Assembly: GCF_000420945.1 (NCBI RefSeq)
Contig: NZ_ATVX01000005.1
Coordinates: 62,001 to 126,000, forward strand
DNA: 64,000 bases
Direction of reading: 5' to 3'
From: Butyrivibrio sp. VCB2006
Lineage (GTDB): Bacteria; Bacillota; Clostridia; Lachnospirales; Lachnospiraceae
Each line of letters begins with the position of its first letter. Position 1 is the first letter of the stretch. Both the position numbers and the translations under genes were made by a program. Below are positions 8,001-17,284 of the stretch, piece after piece. Under the pieces are notes generated by a model, which searched no databases, was not told the origin of the DNA, and saw only the letters and a list, made by a program, of their open reading frames with translations.

Positions 8001-9326
8001 TGGGGCGATTCACCAATGTTTGAGGACTATGACTTCGAGGAGTATGTACACAACCCTGATTACGACCCTCAGACATACACAGGAGTCAGCAAGACAAACT
8101 TCCTGTCAATCTTCCCATACGGCGGAAGCAACGAGATGTACTATGTTCCTAACCTCTTTGCAGATGATGCTGCATATGTAGCAGACAGAAATGCTATCAG
8201 CTCAGAGAACGGAACAATGATCGGAAGTCAGTATTACTCACTTATCAGAAATGCTAACAGAGTAATCATGACAATTACAGATAAGAGTACCGGAGAAGTT
8301 TACTTCAAGAATACTGAGTATGAGAACTACGCAGCATTCTCATACAACGGACAGTGGCAGAACTACATTCAGTGGCAGGATCTTATGTGGGCCGGCACTG
8401 ACTTAGAGGGTAACCCTCTTGAGGATGGCACTGAGGTTGATATCACAATCCAGGCAGTTCCAAGCTACTTCGATAACGTAGAAGATCCAAGCACACTTAA
8501 GAATGCCGGAATGTACCTTTCAACACCAATGGCTATCGATAACACCAAGCCAGTTCTTACAGATGCTGTTAAGACAGAAGACGGTAACTACGAGCTTACA
8601 GTTTACGATAACAGATACACAGCAGCAGCTCTTATTCTTGACAGAGAAGGCGAGATCATCGGCAGATATGCAGTTGATCAGCTTGAGAAGGATACAGATG
8701 CAGTTGTAACAATCAAGGCTCCAGAAGATGTATTCTATGTAGAGCTCTTTGACTACGCTTGCAACGGAACTGTATACCGCTTCAACAACACAGGACATGC
8801 TGATACCAAGTACGTAACAGATATTACTCTTAGCGCTGATGAAGTTACTCTTAAGCAGAACTATCAGGTACAGGTTAAGGCAACAGTTGGTCCTAAGTGG
8901 CTTGCTGAAGGTTATGATGCTGTAGTTTGGTCATCTTCAGATGAAGATGTTGCAGTAGTTGACGAGGATGGTTACATCCTTGCAGTTAAGGTAGGAACAG
9001 CTACAGTAACAGCTACAACACTTGCTACTGACAAGAAGGGCAACCACCTTTCAGCTGATGTTAAGGTAACTGTTATTCCATTGAACAGTAAAAACGACGC
9101 TGCAGATGAAGATGCAAGCGCAGTAGATGCATCTGATGATGCTGCAGATGAAGCAGTTGAAGAAGCTTCTGATGATGAGGCAGGTGAAGTATTCTTTGAC
9201 ATTACTGACAAGGTAAAGACAGCTTCTGTAGAGGAAGCAAGTTTAGAAACTAGTGTAGAGGATTCAGAGGCATCTGTAGAGGCAGCTTCAGAAGAGACTA
9301 CAGAAGGAGGAGAGAATGATGATTAA
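5061..9326 (+). CDS. Secreted S8 subtilisin-like protease with PA, dockerin and Ig-like domains
   Basis: A 1421-residue exported serine protease. The ATG at 5061 is chosen because GGAGG lies 8 bases upstream; a GTG at 5046 overlaps that site. In order: signal peptide (about 1-30), acidic Glu/Ser-rich linker (30-110), a region that may act as propeptide (to about 225), then the S8 domain with the catalytic triad Asp256 (IIDTGID), His347 (DHGTHVSG) and Ser695 (SGTSMAAPS). A PA-type insert lies between His and Ser, as in C5a peptidase and lactocepin. Near residues 855-915 two calcium loops, DFNGDGRVNKTD and DLNQDGVVNTKD, form a dockerin type I pair. A Big_2 Ig-like domain lies near 1250-1330, and the tail is rich in Ala, Ser, Asp and Glu with no LPXTG or membrane anchor. 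It overlaps the cohesin-like gene by 11 bases, which suggests the two products act together. The peptide substrates are unknown. Confidence 0.9.
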   Translation: MKRKVGPARVLSVILSATFALTNVVTASATAGDDAVLSVSEEEVVFFGDDAETAEEEEATESSEEASVSEDAESEVAEEAEESEAPLFEEVDPVEEGLGELVDSLAGEETDIPVEEKDPDEQTRVIIVMEGDAVLDKGFDTENLAENDAAMNLSESIIAEQEETIEKIEEEVLDGEELDVNYNLSIITNAVSADVAYKDIDNIVDVEGVAAVYVAQKYDPQTTAEPMTITSGDMVGSYTAWAAGYTGAGTRIAIIDTGIDSDHPSFDAGAFETHLEETAEAAGKSVADYNLLSAEEIAAVLPNLNVAQRSEGVSADELYINEKIPFAFNYVDKNLDVTHDNDEEGDHGTHVSGISTANYYVPNASSETGYSRQEVGVVGIAPDAQLITMKVFGTNGGAYSDDYMAAIEDALLLKADVVNLSLGSSAAGYSSDSEEYINEIFKKLEGTSTVVSISAGNSGRWADDTTYGVNLSKDVNQDTVGSPGSYTNALTVASAVNSGLVGNYFATADGKAIFYSDGNETLAPKFETLDVNGDGTEYPFVLLAAKGEPEDYEGVDVTDKIVFVQRGAITFGQKQMNAEAAGAKAVVIYNNQPGTISMTLQGSTAVIPCVSITLADAELIASGAEQISDTAFAGTITVTSKIGVKTDTADGYTMSDFSSYGVPGTLDLKPEITAPGGNIYSTRDNGTYGLMSGTSMAAPSISGQSALVEQYIRENGLADKTGLSVRTLAQSLMMATAIPLHEDNDPEAPEFSPRSQGAGLANVYNAVTTPVYALVGDKEGNDGKVKAVLGDDPAKNGNYNFSFDLYNLTDDVQYYVLDSSVLTEELYEQSGVTFFAGTSHVLNPVVSLTADDTALVYDFNGDGRVNKTDKKIFLMAVNGSVEDPVLELYQDYFDLNQDGVVNTKDVYLFGKVLKGKSDVADLGLEVVRVDDSTKIDVQISLSDADREYLAGFENGIYVDGFVYVNGNVDLSVPFLAFYGDWGDSPMFEDYDFEEYVHNPDYDPQTYTGVSKTNFLSIFPYGGSNEMYYVPNLFADDAAYVADRNAISSENGTMIGSQYYSLIRNANRVIMTITDKSTGEVYFKNTEYENYAAFSYNGQWQNYIQWQDLMWAGTDLEGNPLEDGTEVDITIQAVPSYFDNVEDPSTLKNAGMYLSTPMAIDNTKPVLTDAVKTEDGNYELTVYDNRYTAAALILDREGEIIGRYAVDQLEKDTDAVVTIKAPEDVFYVELFDYACNGTVYRFNNTGHADTKYVTDITLSADEVTLKQNYQVQVKATVGPKWLAEGYDAVVWSSSDEDVAVVDEDGYILAVKVGTATVTATTLATDKKGNHLSADVKVTVIPLNSKNDAADEDASAVDASDDAADEAVEEASDDEAGEVFFDITDKVKTASVEEASLETSVEDSEASVEAASEETTEGGENDD

Positions 9327-10116
9327 GAACATTAAAAGAGCATTCGTTCTCGGAATGACCTCACTTATTCTTTTTACTGGACTGCCTGCAACAACAGTAC
9401 ATGCTGCTGACAGTGCACCGGTACATACAAAGGCAAGTGTATCAGGCAAGGCAACAAATCAGACTGTTACCTACAAGCTTGATCTTAATAAAGTAAAGGT
9501 TTCCGATGGTAGAGTTGCAGTAACTTTTGATCCTGAGGTACTTACACTTGTTAAGGCTAAGGGAGATGTACGTTTCGACGAAAAGGATTTCAATGAGGAA
9601 TATGTAGCTGGTGAGGAAGAGGGCGTTTCATATGCTTTCGTAAATGAGTCAGCTAAAAATGTTAAGGGATCTCTTTTATCTCTTACATTCAAGGTAAATG
9701 CAGGTGTTGAGAATCAGGATACAGTTGTTAAGACTAAGGTATTCACTCTTGATAATGAAGAGACAGAGATTCTTGCAGATGTAGTACTTGAGGATACAGT
9801 AAATGTTGGTAGACCTAAGCCTGTTACACCACAGAACGTAACTGCTTCTCAGACACTTCTTGGTGTAAATGTTCAGTGGAAGAAGGATGCAAATGCAGAC
9901 GGATACGTTGTATATCGTTCAACATCCAAGAATGGTAAGTACAGCGCAGTTGCTACAACAACAGGTACATACTATCTGGATCTTACATTAAGAAACAACA
10001 CAACTTACTACTACAAGGTTCAGGCATACCAGAAGCAGGGCAAGGACAAGATCTATTCAGACTTCTCTAACCCGGTTTCAATCAAAGTTAAAAAGTTCTT
10101 TGGAATTTTTGGCTAA
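9316..10116 (+). CDS. Secreted protein with cohesin-like and fibronectin type III domains
   Basis: A 266-residue protein with a clear signal peptide ending near HAADSA (about residue 31). Residues 37-170 look like a cohesin: paired strands around VTYKLDLNKV, the VAVTFDPEVLTLVKAK segment typical of cohesins (FxxxYDPxxLxxxxV), then YAFVNESAKNVKGSLLSLTFKV. Residues 175-260 form an Fn3 domain (PQNVTASQT, VQWKKDANADGYVVYRS, TTYYYKVQAY). There is no sortase motif, S-layer domain or C-terminal membrane helix. Two ATGs stand together at 9316 and 9319; GGAGGAG precedes both. The gene starts inside the end of the dockerin-bearing protease gene, so translation is probably coupled and the protein may hold or present the protease through cohesin-dockerin binding. 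That pairing is an inference. Confidence 0.8.
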   Translation: MMIKNIKRAFVLGMTSLILFTGLPATTVHAADSAPVHTKASVSGKATNQTVTYKLDLNKVKVSDGRVAVTFDPEVLTLVKAKGDVRFDEKDFNEEYVAGEEEGVSYAFVNESAKNVKGSLLSLTFKVNAGVENQDTVVKTKVFTLDNEETEILADVVLEDTVNVGRPKPVTPQNVTASQTLLGVNVQWKKDANADGYVVYRSTSKNGKYSAVATTTGTYYLDLTLRNNTTYYYKVQAYQKQGKDKIYSDFSNPVSIKVKKFFGIFG

Positions 10117-10138
10117 TAATAATTAAGTAATAAAGGAT

Positions 10139-10169
10139 AGGGGTCTGCATCTGCAGGCCTCTTTTTTTT
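10139..10169 (+). terminator. Intrinsic terminator after the protease-cohesin operon
   Basis: AGGGGTCTGCA pairs with TGCAGGCCTCT over 11 positions including two G-U pairs, followed by eight T. Confidence 0.85.
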
Positions 10170-10208
10170 CGTGTAAAACCAATTCACATATATTTTATAA
10201 ATGTATGG

Positions 10209-10237
10209 TTGACATGGGGGCTTACGAGTGATAACTT
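10209..10237 (+). promoter_or_regulatory. Promoter of the heat-shock operon
   Basis: A perfect TTGACA (10209-10214) is followed 17 bases later by a weak TAACTT (10232-10237). The CIRCE operator begins 15 bases downstream, the usual position for HrcA control. The -10 choice is uncertain; TATGAT at 10237-10242 is an alternative. Confidence 0.6.
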
Positions 10238-10252
10238 ATGATACAGAAGATG

Positions 10253-10279
10253 TTAGCACTCGAATAGAGTGAGTGCTAA
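10253..10279 (+). promoter_or_regulatory. CIRCE operator
   Basis: TTAGCACTC (10253-10261), nine bases, GAGTGCTAA (10271-10279): a perfect copy of the CIRCE inverted repeat bound by HrcA. It places hrcA-grpE-dnaK-dnaJ under classical heat-shock repression. Confidence 0.97.
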
Positions 10280-10337
10280 CACTCCAAAAAATATACCATT
10301 CCAATGAATTTTACCGGTGAATGCAGAGGAAGGGCTT

Positions 10338-11369
10338 ATGGAATTAGACGCTAGAAAAAGAAAAATACTTCATGCCATAGTTAAGAATTATTTGGAAACA
10401 GGCGAGCCTGTAGGCAGCAGAACTATTTCCAAATATACTGACCTTAATCTTAGCTCAGCTACCATTCGTAATGAGATGGCAGACCTGGAAGAGATGGGGC
10501 TTATTCTTCAGCCACATACTTCAGCCGGACGTATTCCTTCGGATCAGGGCTACAGAGTATATGTAGATGAGATGCTAAGGGACAAGGAACAGGAAGTTGA
10601 GAACATGAAGGAAATGCTTCTTGATAAGGAGGAGAAACTTGAGAACCTCCTCAAGCAGGTAGCCAAGACCCTGGCAATTGATACCAATTATGCCACTATG
10701 ATCTCAGCACCTCAGATCAGGAAGAACAAACTTAAATTCATACAGATTTCTAAGGTTGATGATGAGCATCTTCTGGCAACCATTGTTATAGAAGGTAATG
10801 TTATCAAGAACAAGATTATTCCGGTTGATGAAGTCCTTGATGATGCTACAATGCTCAAGCTTAACATCCTGATGAATACCAGACTGGATGGGCTTGCAGT
10901 TGAGGATATCAACTTGGGACTTATCGCTGCAGTCAAACAGGAAGCCGGAATTCACAGCGAGATTATCGGAAATGTTATCGATGCAGCTGCTGAGTCAATT
11001 ACAGCAGACGAGGATCTTCAGATCTATACAAGCGGCACAATGAACATTTTCAAGTATCCCGAGCTTACGGATTCTACCAAGGCTAGCGAGCTGATCAGTA
11101 CCTTTGAGGATACCAAGGATTTGTCCAGTATCGTAGAGGGAACTCTTTCAGCTGATTGTGAAGAGACAGGTATTCAGGTTTATATAGGAAATGAGACTCC
11201 GGTTCAGGCCATGAAGGATTGTAGCGTTGTTACGGCAACCTACGAGCTTGGAGATGGTATGAAGGGTACAGTCGGAATCATCGGACCTAAGAGAATGGAT
11301 TACGATAAGGTAATCTCCACACTTAAGAATATGAGGCATGCGCTTGACGACCTGTACAAAAAGAACTAG
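10338..11369 (+). CDS. hrcA: Heat-inducible transcription repressor HrcA
   Basis: A 343-residue repressor that binds CIRCE and so controls its own operon; its activity depends on the GroE chaperonin. The N-terminal winged helix reads MELDARKRKILHAIVKNYLETGEPVGSRT and continues through SSATIRNEMADLEEMGLI, both hallmarks of HrcA. A dimerisation and insert region fills the rest, with the conserved late segment GTVGIIGPKRMDYDKVI near the end. The ATG at 10338 fits HrcA alignments and has AGAGGAAGG a few bases upstream; an in-frame GTG at 10317 is less likely. It is the first gene of the dnaK operon, the common order in Firmicutes. Confidence 0.97.
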   Translation: MELDARKRKILHAIVKNYLETGEPVGSRTISKYTDLNLSSATIRNEMADLEEMGLILQPHTSAGRIPSDQGYRVYVDEMLRDKEQEVENMKEMLLDKEEKLENLLKQVAKTLAIDTNYATMISAPQIRKNKLKFIQISKVDDEHLLATIVIEGNVIKNKIIPVDEVLDDATMLKLNILMNTRLDGLAVEDINLGLIAAVKQEAGIHSEIIGNVIDAAAESITADEDLQIYTSGTMNIFKYPELTDSTKASELISTFEDTKDLSSIVEGTLSADCEETGIQVYIGNETPVQAMKDCSVVTATYELGDGMKGTVGIIGPKRMDYDKVISTLKNMRHALDDLYKKN

Positions 11370-11414
11370 AGTCAGCGCGTTTTGATATAGAAAGATTTTT
11401 AGGAGGCAGTTAAT

Positions 11415-12107
11415 TTGAGTAACACAGATAACAAGAAACCTGTTAGCCAGCAGGAAGAAGAGGTTCTTGAAAATATCATGGAAGAGCTTGAGGCTGAGGC
11501 TAAAGAGAAGGCTGAGAGTAAGGACCCTGAAGAGAAGGCAGCAGATGCCAAGGAACCTGAGGCTGATGTACAGGAGGCAGAATCAGAGGAAGTAGAGGCT
11601 CCTGAAGAGGCTGCTGAGGGCAAGGATGAGAAGAAGAAAAAGAATCCTTTTGCCAAGAAAGAAAAGAAAGATCCATTAAAGGAAAAAGTTGACGAACTCA
11701 ACGACAAAGTTATGAGACAGATGGCTGAGTTCGATAACTTCAGGAAGAGAACAGAAAAGGAAAAGGCTCAGATGTTTGAACAGGGCCAGGGTAATGTCCT
11801 TGAGAAGCTTCTTCCTATCATAGACAATTTTGAGAGAGGTCTTGCGGCAGTTCCTGAAGCTGAAAAGGACGGAGCTTTCGCAGATGGTATGAACAAGATA
11901 TACAAGCAGCTTATGAAACAGCTTGAGGATCTTGGAGTAACCCCTATTGAAGCTGTGGGTAAGGAGTTTGATCCTAATCTTCACAACGCAGTAATGCAGG
12001 TTCAGAGTGATGAGTATGAATCAGGAATAGTTGCACAGGAACTTCAAAAGGGATATATGTTCCACGACACCGTGCTCAGACATAGCATGGTTGGTGTTAC
12101 ACCATGA
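11415..12107 (+). CDS. grpE: Nucleotide exchange factor GrpE
   Basis: A 230-residue co-chaperone that releases ADP from DnaK. The first 95 residues or so are an unusually long acidic and Lys-rich low-complexity tail (AEAKEKAESKDPEEKAAD, KKKKNPFAKKEKKD). The GrpE core follows: a long coiled coil through QMAEFDNFRKRTEKEKA, then the beta domain with FDPNLHNAVMQV and a final VVQELQKGY-like segment (VAQELQKGYMFHDTVLRHSMV). The start is TTG at 11415 with AGGAGG 8 bases upstream. It lies between hrcA and dnaK as expected. Confidence 0.96.
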   Translation: MSNTDNKKPVSQQEEEVLENIMEELEAEAKEKAESKDPEEKAADAKEPEADVQEAESEEVEAPEEAAEGKDEKKKKNPFAKKEKKDPLKEKVDELNDKVMRQMAEFDNFRKRTEKEKAQMFEQGQGNVLEKLLPIIDNFERGLAAVPEAEKDGAFADGMNKIYKQLMKQLEDLGVTPIEAVGKEFDPNLHNAVMQVQSDEYESGIVAQELQKGYMFHDTVLRHSMVGVTP

Positions 12108-12119
12108 GTGATATAAGGA

Positions 12120-12169
12120 TTCAAAGTTTCAAATATACATGCTTGCATGGATATATTTGAAACCTTGAA
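12120..12169 (+). repeat. Long hairpin between grpE and dnaK
   Basis: A left arm of about 23 bases (12120-12142, containing GTTTCAAATATA and ending CATGC) pairs with a right arm of 25 bases (12145-12169, starting GCATG), with one mismatch and a two-base bulge; only TT lies between the arms. No T run follows, so it does not look like an intrinsic terminator. In the transcript it would form a stable rod 130 bases before dnaK, and could be an RNA processing or stability element. Confidence 0.75.
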
Positions 12170-12223
12170 GACTGAACAGACATGAGGAAGTAGGCAGATA
12201 TGCCGGATTCCGAATGGATGTAG

Positions 12224-14182
<1,959 letters not shown>

Positions 14183-14188
14183 TCCTAA

Positions 14189-15367
14189 ATGGCAGAACAG
14201 AAGCGAGATTATTATGAAGTCCTTGGCGTCGCAAAGGGCGCCAGCGAGGACGAGATTAAAAAGGCATATAGAGTGCTTGCCAAGAAGTACCACCCGGATA
14301 TGAATCCGGGCGATGCTTCTGCAGCAGAGAAATTCAAAGAGGCATCAGAAGCCTATGCTGTTCTCAGCGACCCTGAGAAGAGACGTCAGTATGATCAGTT
14401 TGGTCATGCAGCCTTTGATGGTGGCCAGGGCGGATTCGGTGGCTTTGATTTCAATGGCGCTGATTTCGGCGATATTTTTGGCGATATCTTTGGAGATTTC
14501 TTTGGCGGTGGCAGATCAAGAGGCGGAGCAAGAACAGGCCCTTCCAAGGGTGCTAATTTGCGTGCAAGCGTACGTATAACATTCCTTGAGGCAGTATTTG
14601 GCTGCGAGAAAGAGCTTGAGCTTACTATCAAGGATCCATGCCCAACTTGTCATGGTACCGGAGCTAAGCCGGGAACTTCTGCTCAGACATGTTCAAAGTG
14701 CGGTGGTAAAGGACAGATTGTTTATACACAGCAGTCTTTCTTTGGCACAGTAAGGAATGTTCAGACATGTCCTGAATGTGGCGGTACCGGTAAGGTAATC
14801 AAGGATAAGTGTACTGATTGCCACGGATCAGGATATATCGCAAGCAGGAAGAAAATCAAAGTTACAATTCCTGCAGGTATAGATAATGGCCAGAGCGTAA
14901 GGATCAGAGAAAAAGGTGAGCCCGGTGTAAACGGCGGACCTAGAGGAGATCTTTTAGTTGAGGTCGTTGTATCAGATCATCCTATTTTCCAGAGAGAGGG
15001 TTATGACATCTATTCAGTAGTACCTATGTCATTTGCCATTGCTACTCTCGGCGGCACAGTTATCATCGATACTGTTGATGGTAAGGTTGCTTATGATGTT
15101 AAGCCCGGTACACAGACAGATACAAGGGTAAGACTTCGTGGAAAGGGTGTTCCTTCACTTAGAGATAAGGATACAAGAGGCGATCACTATGTAACTCTTG
15201 TAGTTCAGATACCTGAGAAAATTTCCAAGGAAGCCAAGGATCTTCTTAAGCAGTTCGATGAGAAGACAGGAGATAGCCTTGGAGCAGCTGACCGCGTAAT
15301 GGGTTCCGGTGATAAGGGCCCTGACAATGGCGGTGGCGGCAAGAAGAAAAAAGGACTTTTTAAGTAA
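14189..15367 (+). CDS. dnaJ: Chaperone protein DnaJ (Hsp40)
   Basis: A 392-residue type I J-protein that brings substrates to DnaK and stimulates its ATPase. The J domain (about 5-72) has the HPD motif in KYHPDMNPG, then a Gly/Phe-rich linker with repeated GDIFG units, then a zinc domain with four CxxCxGxG repeats ([32 protein letters not shown]), then the C-terminal substrate domains. The end is a Gly/Lys tail. It starts 6 bases after dnaK, so the two are co-transcribed and probably translated in step. Confidence 0.98.
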   Translation: MAEQKRDYYEVLGVAKGASEDEIKKAYRVLAKKYHPDMNPGDASAAEKFKEASEAYAVLSDPEKRRQYDQFGHAAFDGGQGGFGGFDFNGADFGDIFGDIFGDFFGGGRSRGGARTGPSKGANLRASVRITFLEAVFGCEKELELTIKDPCPTCHGTGAKPGTSAQTCSKCGGKGQIVYTQQSFFGTVRNVQTCPECGGTGKVIKDKCTDCHGSGYIASRKKIKVTIPAGIDNGQSVRIREKGEPGVNGGPRGDLLVEVVVSDHPIFQREGYDIYSVVPMSFAIATLGGTVIIDTVDGKVAYDVKPGTQTDTRVRLRGKGVPSLRDKDTRGDHYVTLVVQIPEKISKEAKDLLKQFDEKTGDSLGAADRVMGSGDKGPDNGGGGKKKKGLFK

Positions 15368-15396
15368 AAAGTTCATAAATATTTGACAGATATGTT

Positions 15397-15440
15397 ATAC
15401 TTCCGTAGTTAAAGTAGTGTATATTTAACTACGGAAGTAT
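15397..15440. repeat. Perfect 17 bp inverted repeat after dnaJ
   Basis: ATACTTCCGTAGTTAAA (15397-15413) and TTTAACTACGGAAGTAT (15424-15440) are exact reverse complements with a 10-base loop. The tail TTGCGCG is not a T run, so a classical terminator is not obvious, although the hairpin may still end or protect the heat-shock transcript. A TTGACA at 15383 has no good -10 at the right distance. The repeat could also be an operator for the next operon. Confidence 0.8.
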
Positions 15441-15473
15441 TTGCGCGTTTATAAGAAATGGAGCAAGACAGCT

Positions 15474-16511
15474 ATGAAATGGATGAGATTCAGGGTTAGA
15501 ACCAATGAAGAGTCTGAAGATATTATTATAAGTTATCTCGAGGAGATAGGCCTTGAGGGAGCACAGATAGAAGATAATGCTCCTCTTTCAGCTGCTGACA
15601 AGGAGCAGATGTTTATCGATGCTCCTGAGCTTGAGCCTGATGAGAAGGACAGCGGTATCGAGAGTGGTATTGCCTACCTCAATTTCTTTTTGGAGATTGA
15701 TGATGAAAATGTGCTGACAGTTGAGCTGCCTAATGACGAGGGAGAGTATGTTAAGGAAAAGAGAACTCCCGAACAGATGCAGGCTGCCATCAGAGAAAAG
15801 CTTGATGAACTTAAGAGCTTTTCGGATATCGGTGACGGCACTATTTCTGTGGATGTCACAGAGGATATCGACTGGATCAACAACTGGAAGCAGTATTTCC
15901 ATAAGTTTTTTATAGATGACATTCTTGTAATTCCTTCCTGGGAAAAGGAGTCTTCTGAAGATCAGGATAAGGCTTCAATGGTGCTTCACATTGACCCTGG
16001 TACAGCATTTGGTACCGGAATGCATGAGACAACTCAGCTCTGCATCAGAATGCTCAAAAAGTACGTTACTCCTGAGACTGAGCTTTTGGATGTGGGAACA
16101 GGAAGCGGTGTTTTATCAATCCTTGCTCTTATGTTTGGCGCTAAGCACGCTGTTGGAACAGACCTTGATAAGTGTGCAGTTCCTGCGGTTAAAGAGAACA
16201 TGGAGAACAACGGCATTGCAGCTGACAAGTTCGACATGATGATCGGTAATATAATTGATGACAAGCAGGTTCAGGACACTGTGGGATATGATAAATACGA
16301 TATTGTAGTTGCAAACATTCTCGCCAACGTTCTGGTTCCGCTTACTCCGGTTATTATGAATCAGCTCAAGAAGGGCGGAATTTACATAACATCTGGTATT
16401 ATAAATACCAAAGAGGAAGAGGTTAAAAAGGCACATCTTGATGCTGGTCTTGAGATCCTGGAGATCCACCATCAGGGCGACTGGGTTTCAATTACTTCGA
16501 GGAAAAACTGA
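15474..16511 (+). CDS. prmA: Ribosomal protein L11 methyltransferase PrmA
   Basis: A 345-residue SAM-dependent enzyme that methylates lysines and the N-terminus of ribosomal protein L11. The N-terminal recognition domain is followed by HIDPGTAFGTGMHETTQLC, the signature of PrmA, then the SAM-binding loop LLDVGTGSGVLSI and NILANVLVPL (N-I-L-A motif). The start at 15474 is chosen from alignment, with GGAG 10 bases upstream. The stop codon shares one base with the start of rsmE, so the two are translationally coupled, as in many Firmicutes in which this pair follows dnaJ. Confidence 0.95.
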   Translation: MKWMRFRVRTNEESEDIIISYLEEIGLEGAQIEDNAPLSAADKEQMFIDAPELEPDEKDSGIESGIAYLNFFLEIDDENVLTVELPNDEGEYVKEKRTPEQMQAAIREKLDELKSFSDIGDGTISVDVTEDIDWINNWKQYFHKFFIDDILVIPSWEKESSEDQDKASMVLHIDPGTAFGTGMHETTQLCIRMLKKYVTPETELLDVGTGSGVLSILALMFGAKHAVGTDLDKCAVPAVKENMENNGIAADKFDMMIGNIIDDKQVQDTVGYDKYDIVVANILANVLVPLTPVIMNQLKKGGIYITSGIINTKEEEVKKAHLDAGLEILEIHHQGDWVSITSRKN

Positions 16512-17263
16512 TGTATCACTTTTTTGTTGAGAATTCTCAGCTGGCATCTGACTATAGCAGTGTTGAGATTACAGGAAATGACTTTAATCATATAGCCAAT
16601 GTTCTTCGTATGCAGAAGGGAGAGCAGTTTTCTGTAAGCATTAGGGATGATGATTCAGGCAAAGAGATTTTTTACGAGATAGATGAAATTACTGATTCAA
16701 GCGTTATTGGTAAGCTTTGTTTTATAGAGGAGGCCGGAAACGAGCTTCCCTCCAAGATATATCTTTTCCAGGGACTTCCCAAGGTGGATAAGATGGAGCT
16801 GATCATTCAGAAGGCAGTAGAACTTGGGGCATTTCAGATTGTTCCCATGGCTACCAAGAGATGTGTGGTCAAGCTTGATGAAAAGAAGGCAGCAAGTAAG
16901 ATCAAGAGATGGCAGGCTATTTCCGAGGCTGCGGCCAAGCAGAGTAAGAGAGCTGTGATCCCTGAAGTTACCATGCCTATGACAATGAAGCAGGCTGTAG
17001 AGTTTACCAAGGGCATGGATGTTAAGCTTATTCCTTACGAGAACGCCAAGGGAATAGAGGAGACAAAGCGTATTATTGATGCTATTGAGCCGGGGCAGAG
17101 TATTGCTATTTTCATTGGGCCTGAAGGGGGCTTCTCCGAGCAGGAGATTGACCTTTGCAGAGAAAATGATATAATGCCAATTACGCTCGGAAAGAGAATA
17201 TTACGTACAGAGACAGCGGGATTTACGATTATCTCCTGGCTTATGTACCATCTTGAAAATTGA
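16511..17263 (+). CDS. rsmE: 16S rRNA (uracil-1498-N3)-methyltransferase RsmE
   Basis: A 250-residue SPOUT-class methyltransferase that methylates U1498 in helix 44 of 16S rRNA. The N-terminal PUA-like part includes DFNHIANVLRMQKG, which matches the family's H-x-x-x-V-L-R-x-x-x-G. The C-terminal knotted SAM domain carries FIGPEGGFSEQEIDL and LGKRILRTETA, both diagnostic of RsmE. It overlaps prmA by one base and is followed 21 bases later by the cysteine desulfurase. Confidence 0.95.
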   Translation: MYHFFVENSQLASDYSSVEITGNDFNHIANVLRMQKGEQFSVSIRDDDSGKEIFYEIDEITDSSVIGKLCFIEEAGNELPSKIYLFQGLPKVDKMELIIQKAVELGAFQIVPMATKRCVVKLDEKKAASKIKRWQAISEAAAKQSKRAVIPEVTMPMTMKQAVEFTKGMDVKLIPYENAKGIEETKRIIDAIEPGQSIAIFIGPEGGFSEQEIDLCRENDIMPITLGKRILRTETAGFTIISWLMYHLEN

Positions 17264-17284
17264 TTAGATTTGGTGATTTAGAAA

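Noticed and set aside
10262-10270. Possibility that the CIRCE repeat is part of a terminator
   Set aside because: It is an exact CIRCE with a 9-base spacer next to hrcA and is not followed by a T run.
16834-17016. Short minus-strand frame inside rsmE that looks hydrophobic
   Set aside because: It has no ribosome binding site and lies wholly within a conserved gene.
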